Shown one piece after another: positions 1 to 7,178 of a stretch of DNA of 39,512 nucleotides (positions are counted from its first letter, which is position 1; each line of letters opens with the position of its first letter). Where the stretch lies: the NCBI GenBank assembly GCA_902778665.1, contig CACYYN010000032.1, forward strand, positions 1-39,512, given 5' to 3'. Origin of the DNA: Oscillospiraceae bacterium (lineage in GTDB: Bacteria > Bacillota > Clostridia > Oscillospirales > Oscillospiraceae). The notes beneath the pieces were generated by a model. That model saw only the letters and a list, made by a program, of their open reading frames with translations. It was not told the origin of the DNA and did no database searches. A program made the position numbers and the translations under genes.

Positions 1-138
1 ATTTCTTTGATGAGTCTATGCTACCACCCGCACTGTCCCATAAATGGGAAAAGTAAAACTTGTTCACAGAAAGTTCATAATTTAAAATTTTGGGTTTCAC
101 CCGAGACCGGAACTCCCTTTTGCAAATCGAAAGGAATA

Positions 139-191
139 AAAAGCAGAGACTGTTTCGCCGACAACGGTGGAGCAGTCTCTGCTTTTCTCTA
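139..191 (+). terminator. Intrinsic terminator of a gene upstream of the window
   Basis: A 14-bp perfect inverted repeat (AAAAGCAGAGACTG at 139-152 and its complement at 173-186) flanks a 20-nt loop and runs into a T-rich tail. It separates whatever lies upstream of the window from the small gene at 343. Bases 1-138 hold no gene I can support. Confidence 0.75.
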
Positions 192-226
192 AATAAATCT
201 AGAAAAATTTAAAATCTTTAGGATTT

Positions 227-262
227 TGTGACAGTAGTGTGATGGAGGCCGTGCTATACTGT
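227..262 (+). promoter_or_regulatory. Extended -10 promoter preceded by two tandem 11-bp TGTGA repeats
   Basis: An extended -10 (TGC then TATACT at 255-260) has no recognisable -35 hexamer. Instead two head-to-tail 11-bp units, TGTGACAGTAG (227-237) and TGTGATGGAGG (238-248), fill the -21 to -42 zone, with 3 bp between the second unit and the TGC. The promoter of the peptide gene at 36603-36785 has the same layout, down to the string TGCTATACTGT. This suggests a shared activator; the regulator is not identified. Confidence 0.6.
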
Positions 263-342
263 GCCCGTACTCAAGAGAAAAACAAATCAGCCCAAAGGGC
301 TGAAGAAAAAAATAAATGAAAAAAGAAAAGGAGAAAACAAAA

Positions 343-735
343 ATGTTCAAGACTGTTCTTACTTATTTCGCTGCAAAGAAGGTTATCACCTGTGTTGTCC
401 TGGCCGCAATGCTGATCGGTGTTATGGCTGTTGCATGTGTGGCAGCGGTGTTTGCACCGAAGGCTTCCGCTGAGGAGATGAATCCGTACGCCGGCAAGAC
501 CTTTGAGATGTACGATGCCAAAGTCGGCACCTACCAGCTCACCGTGACGGATGACGGGAAAGCCCTGGTCAAGTTCCCGGACAATGCTCGTGTCGGTTAC
601 TACTATGATGCCTACGTCGGAGACAACGGAGAGCTGCTCGTGGTAGACGGTAACAACACCGTGTTCTCCGCATCCATGAATGACAACGGCACCCTTTCCG
701 ATTACGACGGTGCCACATGGTTTGAGTGTGACTGA
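343..735 (+). CDS. Small exported or membrane-anchored protein of unknown function
   Basis: This 130-residue protein starts MFKTVLTYFAAKK, followed by a long hydrophobic stretch (about residues 14-38) and FAPKASA-EE, which looks like a type I signal-peptidase site. The remaining ~85 residues are acidic, rich in Gly, Asp, Asn and Tyr, and look like a small extracytoplasmic beta-type domain (GKTFEMYDAKVGTYQLTV... VVDGNNTVF). No cysteine remains after the predicted cleavage site except at the extreme C-terminus (WFECD). The ATG at 343 is preferred because AAAAGGAG lies about 10 nt before it; an in-frame ATG at 316 lacks a ribosome site. A 7-bp hairpin (TCAGCCC/GGGCTGA, 287-303) lies in the leader, and a strong terminator follows at 846-891. 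I do not recognise the family; expression and export look likely. Confidence 0.7.
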   Translation: MFKTVLTYFAAKKVITCVVLAAMLIGVMAVACVAAVFAPKASAEEMNPYAGKTFEMYDAKVGTYQLTVTDDGKALVKFPDNARVGYYYDAYVGDNGELLVVDGNNTVFSASMNDNGTLSDYDGATWFECD

Positions 736-845
736 GTAGAAAAACTTTTCCTCCAAAATGATTGACTTACCAAACCGGTTAAATGGTCCGGAGCGGAAAA
801 AAGAATATGCGGAATACGGTTCAATGCTCCGGTTCCAAAATAAAT

Positions 846-891
846 CCTGCAGGCGGTGATGAGTACGACGATCACCGCTTGCAGGTTTTTT
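846..891 (+). terminator. Strong intrinsic terminator
   Basis: A 15-bp stem with one G-T wobble (846-860 with 871-885), a 10-nt loop and TTTTTT at 886-891. It ends the transcript of the small exported protein gene. The TTG at 890, which could nominally start the next reading frame, falls inside its T-tract. Confidence 0.85.
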
Positions 892-925
892 GCACGATAA
901 GGGTTCGAATAAGGCAAGTGAATTA

Positions 926-1186
926 ATGAAAAAGCGGTGTGCGGAAGGTAAAAATGATGCTTTTATACATTCAGATAACAGGCCGAGGCCTGTACAGTGC
1001 ATAGAGACGGGTGTTGTCTATTCATCTCAGAATGAGGCTTATCGGATGACAGGGATAAGACATATTCATGAGGCATGTACCGGGGCTTATGTTTATGCAG
1101 GGGGATTTCACTGGAGGTTTGTCAATCAGGTAAAACCGGGAATTATCCCGACCATCGGGAGGGGTGGGAAGAAACGACAGACATGA
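926..1186 (+). CDS. Orphan NUMOD1-like small protein
   Basis: The ATG at 926 gives 86 residues. Residues ~26-71 (PVQCIETGVVYSSQNEAYRMTGI...IHEACTG...AGGFHWRFV) match the pattern of the NUMOD1 module: a beta hairpin, a short helix-turn-helix-like segment with S-x-x-EA, and a closing GG-x-HWR. The module is best known from the DNA-binding tails of GIY-YIG and HNH homing endonucleases, but no nuclease domain is present here or nearby. The start is uncertain because no good ribosome site is visible. The gene runs convergently into pta, and its stop codon abuts the pta terminator. It could be a stand-alone DNA-binding peptide or the leftover tail of a mobile endonuclease. Confidence 0.6.
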   Translation: MKKRCAEGKNDAFIHSDNRPRPVQCIETGVVYSSQNEAYRMTGIRHIHEACTGAYVYAGGFHWRFVNQVKPGIIPTIGRGGKKRQT

Positions 1187-1213
1187 AAAAACCCTCCCCG
1201 ATTGAGGGGAGGG
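1185..1213 (-). terminator. Terminator of pta
   Basis: CCCTCCCC (1192-1199) pairs with GGGGAGGG (1206-1213) over a 6-nt loop. Read on the minus strand the stem is followed by TTTTTT, and it lies about 30 nt beyond the pta stop codon. Confidence 0.8.
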
Positions 1214-1241
1214 CGGTGTTGAAACTGTTGTGAAGGAGCTC

Positions 1242-2240
1242 TTATACCAGTGCTGCGGTGATGATGGACATCTGGTAAACTTCCTCTGCATCACAGCCAC
1301 GGCTGAGGTCGTTGATGGGGGCGTTGAGACCCTGAAGGATCGGGCCGTAGGCGGCAAAACCACCGAGACGCTGGGCAATCTTGTAGCCGATGTTGCCGGA
1401 CTGGATCTCGGGGAAGATGAAGGTGTTGGCATAGCCGGCAACCTTGCTGCCGGGGAACTTCAGCTGGCCCACAACCGGGGAGACAGCTGCGTCAAACTGC
1501 ATCTCACCGTCGATTGCCATATCGGGGGCCATTTCCTTGGCGATAGCGGTTGCGTTTCTCACCAGATCCACATTGGCACCCTTGCCGGAGCCCTTGGTGG
1601 AGTAGGAGAGCATGGCAACCTTCGGATCCATACCGAAGACCTTGGCCGTCTTAGCCGTTGCAATGGCAACTTCTGCCAGCTGCTGAGCTGCTGTGAGGGT
1701 CACGTTGCCTTCCTTGTCCTTCTTGTCTTCGTAGGAGATATTGATAGCGCAGTCACCCATGCAGATCATTTCCTCACCGCGGACCAGAATGAAGCAGGAG
1801 GACACCAGGTTTGCACCCTTCTTCGTCTTGACGATCTGCAGTGCGGGGCGGACGGTATCGGCGGTGGAGTAGGTTGCACCGCCCAGAAGAGCATCGGCAA
1901 CACCCATCTTCACCAGCATGGTGCCGAAGTAGTTGCCCTTCTGCAGGTTGGCACGGCACTCTTCTTCGGTCATCTTGCCCTTGCGGAGCTCAAACATGGT
2001 CTTGACCATCTCGTCCATGGCAGGATAGGTAGCCGGATCGATAATTTCAAGCCCGTCAATATCAAAGCCGCCCTTTGCAGCAGCCTCTTTCACAGCTTCC
2101 ACATTGCCCACCAGAACCGGTGTGAGGAAACCATCTTTCTTCAGGCGTGCGGCAGACTCCAGAATACGGGCGTCGGTGCCTTCGGTATATACGATCTTGC
2201 GGGGATTGGCTTTGAGAACTTCAATCAGATTTTCAAACAT
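1242..2240 (-). CDS. pta: Phosphate acetyltransferase
   Basis: This 332-residue protein has the normal length of the short, single-domain Pta/EutD type. It interconverts acetyl-CoA and acetyl phosphate in the cytoplasm, the first step of the acetate pathway that gives ATP through acetate kinase. Family landmarks include KIVYTEGTDARILESAARL near the N-terminus, ADALLGGATYSTADTVRPALQIV, the MLSYSTKGSG segment, DGEMQFDAAVSP, and AGYANTFIFPEIQSGNIGYKIAQRLGG near the C-terminus. A GGAGG site lies just upstream of the ATG. The gene is monocistronic, with its own promoter (2278-2306) and terminator (1185-1213); no ackA is adjacent in this window. No defect is visible. Confidence 0.95.
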   Translation of the reverse strand: MFENLIEVLKANPRKIVYTEGTDARILESAARLKKDGFLTPVLVGNVEAVKEAAAKGGFDIDGLEIIDPATYPAMDEMVKTMFELRKGKMTEEECRANLQKGNYFGTMLVKMGVADALLGGATYSTADTVRPALQIVKTKKGANLVSSCFILVRGEEMICMGDCAINISYEDKKDKEGNVTLTAAQQLAEVAIATAKTAKVFGMDPKVAMLSYSTKGSGKGANVDLVRNATAIAKEMAPDMAIDGEMQFDAAVSPVVGQLKFPGSKVAGYANTFIFPEIQSGNIGYKIAQRLGGFAAYGPILQGLNAPINDLSRGCDAEEVYQMSIITAALV

Positions 2241-2277
2241 GGAATGAAACCTCCGTACATTTTTTGGAACTTTCTAT

Positions 2278-2306
2278 ACTCTAACACTATCGGACCGATT
2301 TTTCAA
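2278..2306 (-). promoter_or_regulatory. Promoter of pta
   Basis: On the minus strand, TTGAAA (2306-2301), a 17-bp spacer and TAGAGT (2283-2278) resemble a sigma-A promoter, placing the start of transcription about 30 nt before the pta ATG. It diverges from the promoter at 2341-2369. Confidence 0.5.
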
Positions 2307-2340
2307 GGGGAAGCATGAAGGATTTCGGCCGGAATTCTTC

Positions 2341-2369
2341 TTTACAAGGCGGTTTGATTTCATTATAAT
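2341..2369 (+). promoter_or_regulatory. Promoter of the E2-like gene
   Basis: TTTACA (2341-2346), a 17-bp spacer and TATAAT (2364-2369) make a near-consensus sigma-A promoter about 60 nt before the TTG start at 2432. Confidence 0.65.
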
Positions 2370-2431
2370 GCTGAAAGAGAAAGGTTTCATCGGCGGATGA
2401 AATCCGTAAGACAGAGGGATGGTGGTTATCA

Positions 2432-3292
2432 TTGAAAAAAGAGCGTCTTGACGCGGTGAGAATTACCGGGCTGGACGGCTTCCATGCCGTGGCCCCGTAT
2501 GTGATGCCGAAGCGAACCGAAGCGGAGGTATCCAGCACGGAAACCTTTGACATCACCGATCTCTGTGCATTTATGGAAAAGCGGAACAGGGAACAGGGTA
2601 CAAATCTGAAGCTTTTCCATGCCTTCTGCACGGCTGTGGCCAGAACAATTTATCTTCGCCCGAAAATGAATGTCTTCATTTCCGGCAGGCGTTACTGGCA
2701 GAGAAAGGACATTACGCTCTCCTTTGTCGCAAAAAGGAAGTTTGAGGATTCAGCCGAAGAGGTCCTTATTCTTATGAAGGTGGAGCCGGAGATGACGGTG
2801 GAGCATGTTTCCCGCCTGATTCTGGGCGATGTCTCGGATGTGCGGCAGAATAAGACAAATGATGTGGGTTCCACCATGGACTTCCTTGCAAAAATGCCCC
2901 GCTTTGCCATGGAGATCATCTTTGCCGTTGTCAGAATGCTTGAATACTTCGGGGTCATGCCGGCTTCCCTCATGAAGGGCGATCCGAACTACTCCACGGC
3001 GCTGCTTTCCAACCTCGGGTCGATCGGAGCCGGGGCACCTTACCATCATCTGAGCAACTACGGCACCTGTTCCATCATGATCACCATCGGGACGATGCGA
3101 AAGGAAATGCGAAAAATGGAGGACGGAAGCATGCAGGAGAGAACGCTGCTGGATGCAACCTTCACAATCGACGAACGGATTGCGGACGGCTTTTATTTCG
3201 CAAAATCGCTGCGGATCACCCGGTATCTGCTGGAGCATCCGGAGCATCTGCTGGAGACGATGGAGACGCCGGTTCCTGTGAGCCTTTCATGA
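2432..3292 (+). CDS. 2-oxoacid dehydrogenase E2-like acyltransferase homologue, catalytic His absent
   Basis: This 286-residue protein looks like a stand-alone catalytic domain of the E2/chloramphenicol-acetyltransferase fold: MPKRTEAEVSSTETFDITDL near the start, FHAFCTAVARTIYLRPKMN, SNLGSIGAGAPYHHLSNYG and a C-terminal DERIADG. There is no lipoyl domain, no subunit-binding domain and no E1/E3 gene nearby. In true E2 enzymes the last motif is HRxxDG with an essential His; here Glu248 takes that place while Asp252 is kept. Acyl transfer by the usual mechanism is therefore doubtful, and a real substrate cannot be named. The TTG start is preceded by GGTGG at about 7 nt. The next gene follows directly and is probably co-transcribed. 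Confidence 0.75.
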   Translation: MKKERLDAVRITGLDGFHAVAPYVMPKRTEAEVSSTETFDITDLCAFMEKRNREQGTNLKLFHAFCTAVARTIYLRPKMNVFISGRRYWQRKDITLSFVAKRKFEDSAEEVLILMKVEPEMTVEHVSRLILGDVSDVRQNKTNDVGSTMDFLAKMPRFAMEIIFAVVRMLEYFGVMPASLMKGDPNYSTALLSNLGSIGAGAPYHHLSNYGTCSIMITIGTMRKEMRKMEDGSMQERTLLDATFTIDERIADGFYFAKSLRITRYLLEHPEHLLETMETPVPVSLS

Positions 3293-3330
3293 AGCCGGTG
3301 TTGTATCAGAAGAATAAAGGATGGATAAGA

Positions 3331-4188
3331 ATGATCACTCAGAGAGTTTACATTCGGAGAGCAGTTTCAGTCATAATCGCCCTTCTGCTGATTGTTCTGC
3401 TGCCGCTCCCTGCTGCGAAGGCGGAAGGAGAAGTGCTTTTGCACTGCTTTTCCCTCGGAAAGGCGGACTCCTTTGCCATTGTCACCGGGGAGGGTACCGT
3501 GCTGATTGACTGCGGGGAGAGCGGCCAGGGCGACATTATTCTGGAATGGCTGAAGCAGCAGGGAATTGACCGGATTGACACGCTGATTATCACCCACTTC
3601 GATAAGGACCATGTGGGCGGTGCGGCAAAGGTGCTGAAAAAAATCCCGGTTTCCCGGGTCCTGCAGAGCAACAGCCCGAAGGACAGCAAGGAATACCGGA
3701 AGTATCTCAGTGCGCTGGCCCTGGCAGGGCTTGAAGCGGAGACCGTTCGGGAAGAGCTCACCTTTACACTGGGGGATGCAGCCTTCACCGTTTATCCGCC
3801 GGAAAGAGAGAGCTATGCCAAAGATCCCAGCAACAACTCCTCTCTTGTCACCGCAATGAGGCATGGGGAATGCTCTTTCCTCTTCACGGGGGATGCGGAA
3901 AGTGGCCGCTTGCAGGAGCTTGTGGAAGAAAAACTGGGGCAATTTGACTTTCTCCAGGTGCCGCATCACGGTGTGTGGCAGACACAGCTGATCAGTCTCC
4001 TGAACATGGTGCAGCCGGAGGCGGCTGTGATCACCAGCTCGGAGAAGGAGCCGGAGGATCAGGCGACCGTCAGCCTGCTGGAGAAGGTTGCCGGGCAGAT
4101 TCTTCTGACAAGGGAGGGAGAGGTGGATATTCTCTCTGACGGCAGCTCACTTTCCGTCTGTCAGGAGATTTTTGCTGCGGCGGCATAA
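3331..4188 (+). CDS. Exported metallo-beta-lactamase-fold protein (ComEC C-terminal-like)
   Basis: This 285-residue protein has an N-terminal hydrophobic signal (about residues 9-32, ending PAAKA-EG), followed by one MBL-fold domain: HCFSLGKADSFAIVTGEGTVLIDCGESGQGD, the metal motif THFDKDHVGG, SSLVTAMRHGECSFLFTGDAE and QVPHHG. This arrangement matches the soluble domain of the DNA-uptake protein ComEC/Rec2 and its free-standing relatives, which are predicted metal-dependent phosphodiesterases; the substrate is unknown. The ATG at 3331 is favoured by AAAGGA about 10 nt upstream. An ATG at 3289 overlaps the preceding stop codon but has no ribosome site and would put 14 charged residues before the signal. 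It is likely co-transcribed with the E2-like gene. Confidence 0.8.
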   Translation: MITQRVYIRRAVSVIIALLLIVLLPLPAAKAEGEVLLHCFSLGKADSFAIVTGEGTVLIDCGESGQGDIILEWLKQQGIDRIDTLIITHFDKDHVGGAAKVLKKIPVSRVLQSNSPKDSKEYRKYLSALALAGLEAETVREELTFTLGDAAFTVYPPERESYAKDPSNNSSLVTAMRHGECSFLFTGDAESGRLQELVEEKLGQFDFLQVPHHGVWQTQLISLLNMVQPEAAVITSSEKEPEDQATVSLLEKVAGQILLTREGEVDILSDGSSLSVCQEIFAAAA

Positions 4189-4342
4189 AGGAGAGCGCCT
4201 CCTTGTCGGGAAAACCGAAAGGGGGCGCACAACATATTTATAATATGCGGAACCACCAAAAAAGTCAACAGGAAACCTGCTCGGAAGCATAAAAACCGTT
4301 AATCTGCATAAAAACAGGCCTGCATTTTTGTCGATTCTGTCA

Positions 4343-4372
4343 ATTGCAATTCCATTTCTCTTCTGCTATTAT
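4343..4372 (+). promoter_or_regulatory. Promoter of the candidate small RNA
   Basis: TTGCAA, a 17-bp spacer and TATTAT (directly followed by AAT) lie at about 4343-4372. No protein gene follows within 390 bases, but a structured stretch ending in a strong terminator does. Confidence 0.55.
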
Positions 4373-4378
4373 AATCCC

Positions 4379-4541
4379 ACAAGGAAGATTTCCTTTGAAT
4401 ATATGCACAGGGTTAAATGTTCCCCATGCAAGAGACTGATGAAAGAGAGGTAACCAGGATGCTAGATATTAAAATCTCGGAGAAATAGCCCTTGGCCGTT
4501 GTGGGTGAAAGACGTTTCGGTCAGGGGCTGTTTCTTTTTTT
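4379..4541 (+). ncRNA. Candidate small RNA or terminated leader, about 160 nt
   Basis: Between the promoter at 4343-4372 and the terminator ending at 4541 there is no credible protein gene, only a 9-codon frame (4459-4488, MLDIKISEK) with GAGAGG a few bases upstream. Small hairpins can be drawn early in the transcript (AAGGAA-GAT-TTCCTT; TGCA...TGCA around 4404-4429). The RNA may be free-standing, since two terminators follow it, or a terminated leader of the amino-acid transporter at 4764. That operon has its own consensus promoter downstream, so a free RNA seems more likely. I do not recognise a known RNA family. Confidence 0.35.
4482..4541 (+). terminator. Very strong terminator with a 17-bp stem
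   Basis: Bases 4482-4498 pair without interruption with 4518-4534 (17 pairs, three of them wobble). A 19-nt loop separates the arms and TTTTTTT follows at 4535-4541. The left arm covers the stop codon of the 9-codon frame. Confidence 0.8.
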
Positions 4542-4571
4542 GCGTCTGAACCCCGTTCTTTGTAATGTGCT

Positions 4572-4594
4572 GCACCTGAGAGGGTGCTTTTTTT
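4572..4594 (+). terminator. Second, tandem terminator
   Basis: GCACC (4572-4576) pairs with GGTGC (4583-4587) and is followed by seven T residues (4588-4594). It lies 31 bases beyond the first terminator and probably backs it up. Confidence 0.6.
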
Positions 4595-4693
4595 CTGCCC
4601 GGCAGTGGGTGCAGCCCGGCTCCGGGCCGTCGGAATATGAAAAAAGATATGCAGGATATGCATAGTGACAATAAAATATTCACCAATTTTCTC

Positions 4694-4722
4694 TTGACAA
4701 TGGCATAATTATTCACTATAAT
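4694..4722 (+). promoter_or_regulatory. Perfect-consensus promoter of the first amino-acid transporter operon
   Basis: TTGACA (4694-4699), a 17-bp spacer and TATAAT (4717-4722) match the sigma-A consensus at all twelve positions. A short inverted repeat (TCGCG 4726-4730, CGCGA 4744-4748) lies at the expected 5' end of the transcript, directly before the AAAGGA ribosome site. Confidence 0.85.
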
Positions 4723-4763
4723 GACTCGCGAACAATAACTTTACGCGAAAGGAACCATTTATC

Positions 4764-5576
4764 ATGAAAAAATTTCTTTCTATGGCTCTTGCTTTGGCAA
4801 TGATTTTCAGCTTTGCCGCTTTTGCTTCCGCTGAGGAGACTCTTGTACTCGGCACCAGTGCCGACTATCCTCCTTTTGAGTTTATGTATCTCGACGATGC
4901 AGGCGAGATGGTTTACGGCGGTATTGACGTTTCCGCAGCAGGCTACATTGCCGAGCAGATGGGGAAAGAGCTTGTTGTTGAGAACATGAGCTTTGATTAT
5001 CTGCTGGTCGCTCTGGCAAAGGGCGATTACGACATCGTCATGGCTGCCATTGAGGATACGCCCGAGCGTGAAAACGCCGCTGACTTTTCCGATCCCTACT
5101 ACACGGATATTCCCGCTATGATTCTGATCCGTGCAGCCGATGCCGAGCAGTACAAAACCCTGAATGACTTCTCCGGCAAGGCAGTCGGCGCTCAGACGGC
5201 TACCACCAAGGAAGGCATTGTTACCGACAGCATGCCCGGTGCTGAACTGGTCTCCATTCAGAATGTGAATGACCTGGTCAACCAGCTGGTCTACAACAAG
5301 CTGGATGCCGTGGTTCTCGACGGTGCGGTTGCCGCTAACTTTGTGGCTGCCAACAGTGACCTCGCCATTGCCGAGGCTTCCGCCGAGCTGGGTGCAGCCG
5401 CTCCCTACTGCGTAGCTGTTGCAAAGGGTGACCCGAAGGGCCTCCTGCCGGAGATTAACGCAGCAATTGCCAAGATGCTGGAAGAGAAGGCAATGGACGC
5501 CTTTGTGGAAGAGGCAAATGCCATCAACGATGCAGGAAATGCCATTGAGGTTTCTGTTGATGCACCGGAGACATAA
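4764..5576 (+). CDS. Polar amino-acid ABC transporter, substrate-binding protein
   Basis: This 270-residue family 3 extracellular solute-binding protein has a signal peptide (MKKFLSMALALAMIFSFAAFASA-EE) with a type I site and no lipobox cysteine. That is unusual for a Gram-positive binding protein, which is normally lipid-anchored. The mature domain shows LVLGTSADYPPFEF, GIDVSAAGYIAEQMG, DIVMAAIEDTPERENAADFSDPYY and KAVGAQTATTKEG, the standard layout for glutamine/arginine/cystine-type binding proteins. The ligand cannot be told from sequence alone. AAAGGA precedes the ATG. It is the first gene of an operon with a permease, an ATPase and an alanine racemase; a strong hairpin lies between it and the permease. 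Confidence 0.92.
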   Translation: MKKFLSMALALAMIFSFAAFASAEETLVLGTSADYPPFEFMYLDDAGEMVYGGIDVSAAGYIAEQMGKELVVENMSFDYLLVALAKGDYDIVMAAIEDTPERENAADFSDPYYTDIPAMILIRAADAEQYKTLNDFSGKAVGAQTATTKEGIVTDSMPGAELVSIQNVNDLVNQLVYNKLDAVVLDGAVAANFVAANSDLAIAEASAELGAAAPYCVAVAKGDPKGLLPEINAAIAKMLEEKAMDAFVEEANAINDAGNAIEVSVDAPET

Positions 5577-5619
5577 CCCGCCTTTCCCGGTTATCTGAAT
5601 CTGAAGTCAAAATGTACTG

Positions 5620-5648
5620 TGCGTTGCCTGATCCCTTCAGGCAACGCA
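5620..5648 (+). promoter_or_regulatory. Intercistronic hairpin between binding protein and permease
   Basis: A 12-bp perfect stem (TGCGTTGCCTGA 5620-5631; complement 5637-5648) with a 5-nt loop and no T-tract. Such hairpins typically protect the upstream mRNA and lower expression of the distal genes, giving excess binding protein. The paralogous operon has an equivalent at 9385-9445. Confidence 0.6.
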
Positions 5649-5672
5649 TTGAACTGTTGAAAGGAATTTTTT

Positions 5673-6404
5673 ATGTGGTGGAGTAATCTTTTTAAAAACC
5701 TATCTCCTGCATCCTTTTTTAACTTCTCCTTCCTGCCCAAGTACGGGTCCTATTTCTGGAAGGGGATCGCTTATACACTTCTGCTGGCGGTTGTTTCGGT
5801 TCTTCTGGCTATTATCCCCGCCCTCCTGCTTGCCATGATGCGGCTGAGCAAGAATAAGGTGGTAAAAGGGCTGTCCGGCGCCTACATTGCCGTGTTCCGG
5901 TCCACACCGCTGCTGGTGCAGCTGAGCATCATCTATTTCGGCCTGTTCGGCGCTGTCAGCATTCCGCGTATCACGGTTCTGGGCTTTGTGGATATCAGCA
6001 GGTTCATCCCGGGTGTCGTGGCCCTGGCGCTGAACAGCTCGGCCTATGTGGCGGAGATTTTTCGCGGCGGTATTCTGGCCGTGGATATCGGACAGACGGA
6101 GGCCTCCCGTTCTCTCGGTCTCAACGCCTGGTCCACCATGCGCCTTGTGGTGCTGCCCCAGGCAATCAAAAATGTGCTGCCGGCTCTGGCAAATGAGATT
6201 ATCACCATGGTGAAGGAATCCTCCATCTGCTCCATGCTGGGCATGGTGGAGCTGATGTTTGCAGCGAAGACGGTTGCCTCCACAACCTATATCTCCCTCG
6301 GACCCTATGTTGTGGCGGCGGTGATTTATTTCTGCATCAACTATCCCGCTTCCAAGGGAATTGAAGCGATTGAAAGGAGGATGCGTCGTGGCGACAAACA
6401 ATGA
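5673..6404 (+). CDS. Polar amino-acid ABC transporter, permease
   Basis: This 243-residue inner-membrane permease of the His/Glu/Gln/Arg type has about five hydrophobic segments and the cytoplasmic EAA-type loop [55 protein letters not shown], which docks the ATPase. AAAGGA precedes the ATG. Its C-terminus ([10 protein letters not shown]) is encoded by the same bases that carry the ribosome site and start of the ATPase gene. It is probably a homodimer working with the products of 4764 and 6388. Confidence 0.93.
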   Translation: MWWSNLFKNLSPASFFNFSFLPKYGSYFWKGIAYTLLLAVVSVLLAIIPALLLAMMRLSKNKVVKGLSGAYIAVFRSTPLLVQLSIIYFGLFGAVSIPRITVLGFVDISRFIPGVVALALNSSAYVAEIFRGGILAVDIGQTEASRSLGLNAWSTMRLVVLPQAIKNVLPALANEIITMVKESSICSMLGMVELMFAAKTVASTTYISLGPYVVAAVIYFCINYPASKGIEAIERRMRRGDKQ

Positions 6405-7134
6405 GCTCATCCGTGTGGTGGATGTGGTAAAGGAATATAACAAAGGTGAAGTGAAAGCGCTCAACGGCTGCAGCCTCACGGTGAACAGGGGCGAGGTGGT
6501 GGCCATTGTCGGCAGCAGCGGATCGGGGAAGAGCACCATGCTCCGCTGCCTGAACATGCTGGAGGTGCCCACATCCGGCCATATCTATTTTGACGGTGTG
6601 GATCTTGCGGACAAAAATGTGGACATCAATCTGCACAGAAGAAAAATGGGCATGGTATTTCAGCATTTCAACCTCTTTCCCCATAAGACGGTGATGCAGA
6701 ACATCATGCTGGCCCCTGTCCATCTGAAGCTGAAGACAAAGGCCGAAGCCCGGGCTAAGGGTGAGGAGCTGCTGAAGAGAATCGGTCTTCTGGAAAAGGC
6801 CAATGAATATCCCAACATGCTCTCCGGCGGGCAGAAGCAGCGTATCGCCATTGTGCGGGCCCTTGCCATGGAGCCTGAGGTGATGCTCTTTGACGAGCCC
6901 ACGTCAGCCCTTGACCCGGAGATGGTCAACGAGGTGCTGGATCTGATGCGTGACCTGGCAAAGGCAGGGATGACCATGGTGGTTGTCACCCATGAGATGG
7001 GGTTTGCCCGTGAGGTTGCCGACCGGGTGATCTTTATGGACGGAGGCCAGATTCTGGAGAGTAACACGCCGGAGAAGCTTTTTGACCATCCGCAGAACCC
7101 ACGCCTGAAGGACTTTTTGTCTAAAGTCCTCTGA
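6388..7134 (+). CDS. Polar amino-acid ABC transporter, ATP-binding protein
   Basis: The GTG start at 6388 sits 7 nt after AAAGGAGG and overlaps the permease gene by 17 bases, giving 248 residues. All ABC motifs are present: Walker [11 protein letters not shown]-loop [13 protein letters not shown], signature LSGGQKQR, Walker [13 protein letters not shown] and the H-loop in [16 protein letters not shown]. It powers uptake through the permease encoded upstream. It closely resembles the ATPase at 10168-10935, so the two operons look like an internal duplication or paired acquisition. Confidence 0.95.
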   Translation: MATNNELIRVVDVVKEYNKGEVKALNGCSLTVNRGEVVAIVGSSGSGKSTMLRCLNMLEVPTSGHIYFDGVDLADKNVDINLHRRKMGMVFQHFNLFPHKTVMQNIMLAPVHLKLKTKAEARAKGEELLKRIGLLEKANEYPNMLSGGQKQRIAIVRALAMEPEVMLFDEPTSALDPEMVNEVLDLMRDLAKAGMTMVVVTHEMGFAREVADRVIFMDGGQILESNTPEKLFDHPQNPRLKDFLSKVL

Positions 7135-7178
7135 GAGGCGCAAAACAACGACTACTTAACACGAAAGCAGCAGGATTC

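Noticed and set aside
7-192. 61-codon plus-strand frame at the start of the window
   Set aside because: It runs through the terminator hairpin at 139-191, has no ribosome site and a Cys/His/Lys composition without protein-like pattern.
890-925. TTG at 890 as start of the NUMOD1-like gene
   Set aside because: It lies in the T-tract of the preceding terminator; the ATG at 926 is more plausible although also lacking a strong ribosome site.
1230-2318. 362-codon plus-strand frame opposite pta
   Set aside because: It is the antisense shadow of a well-conserved gene (pta) and has His/Gly-rich shadow composition. The same holds for the long minus-strand frames opposite ppdK (28836-30545), htrA (23735-25255) and potCD (33716-35194).
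4430-4460. CTGATGA resembling a hammerhead ribozyme core in the candidate small RNA
   Set aside because: The required GAAA after stem II and the flanking stems are not present in order.
4572-4594. CTGAGAGGGTGC resembling part of a TPP riboswitch
   Set aside because: Only a few bases match, and the remaining conserved elements and stems are missing; it is explained by a simple terminator.
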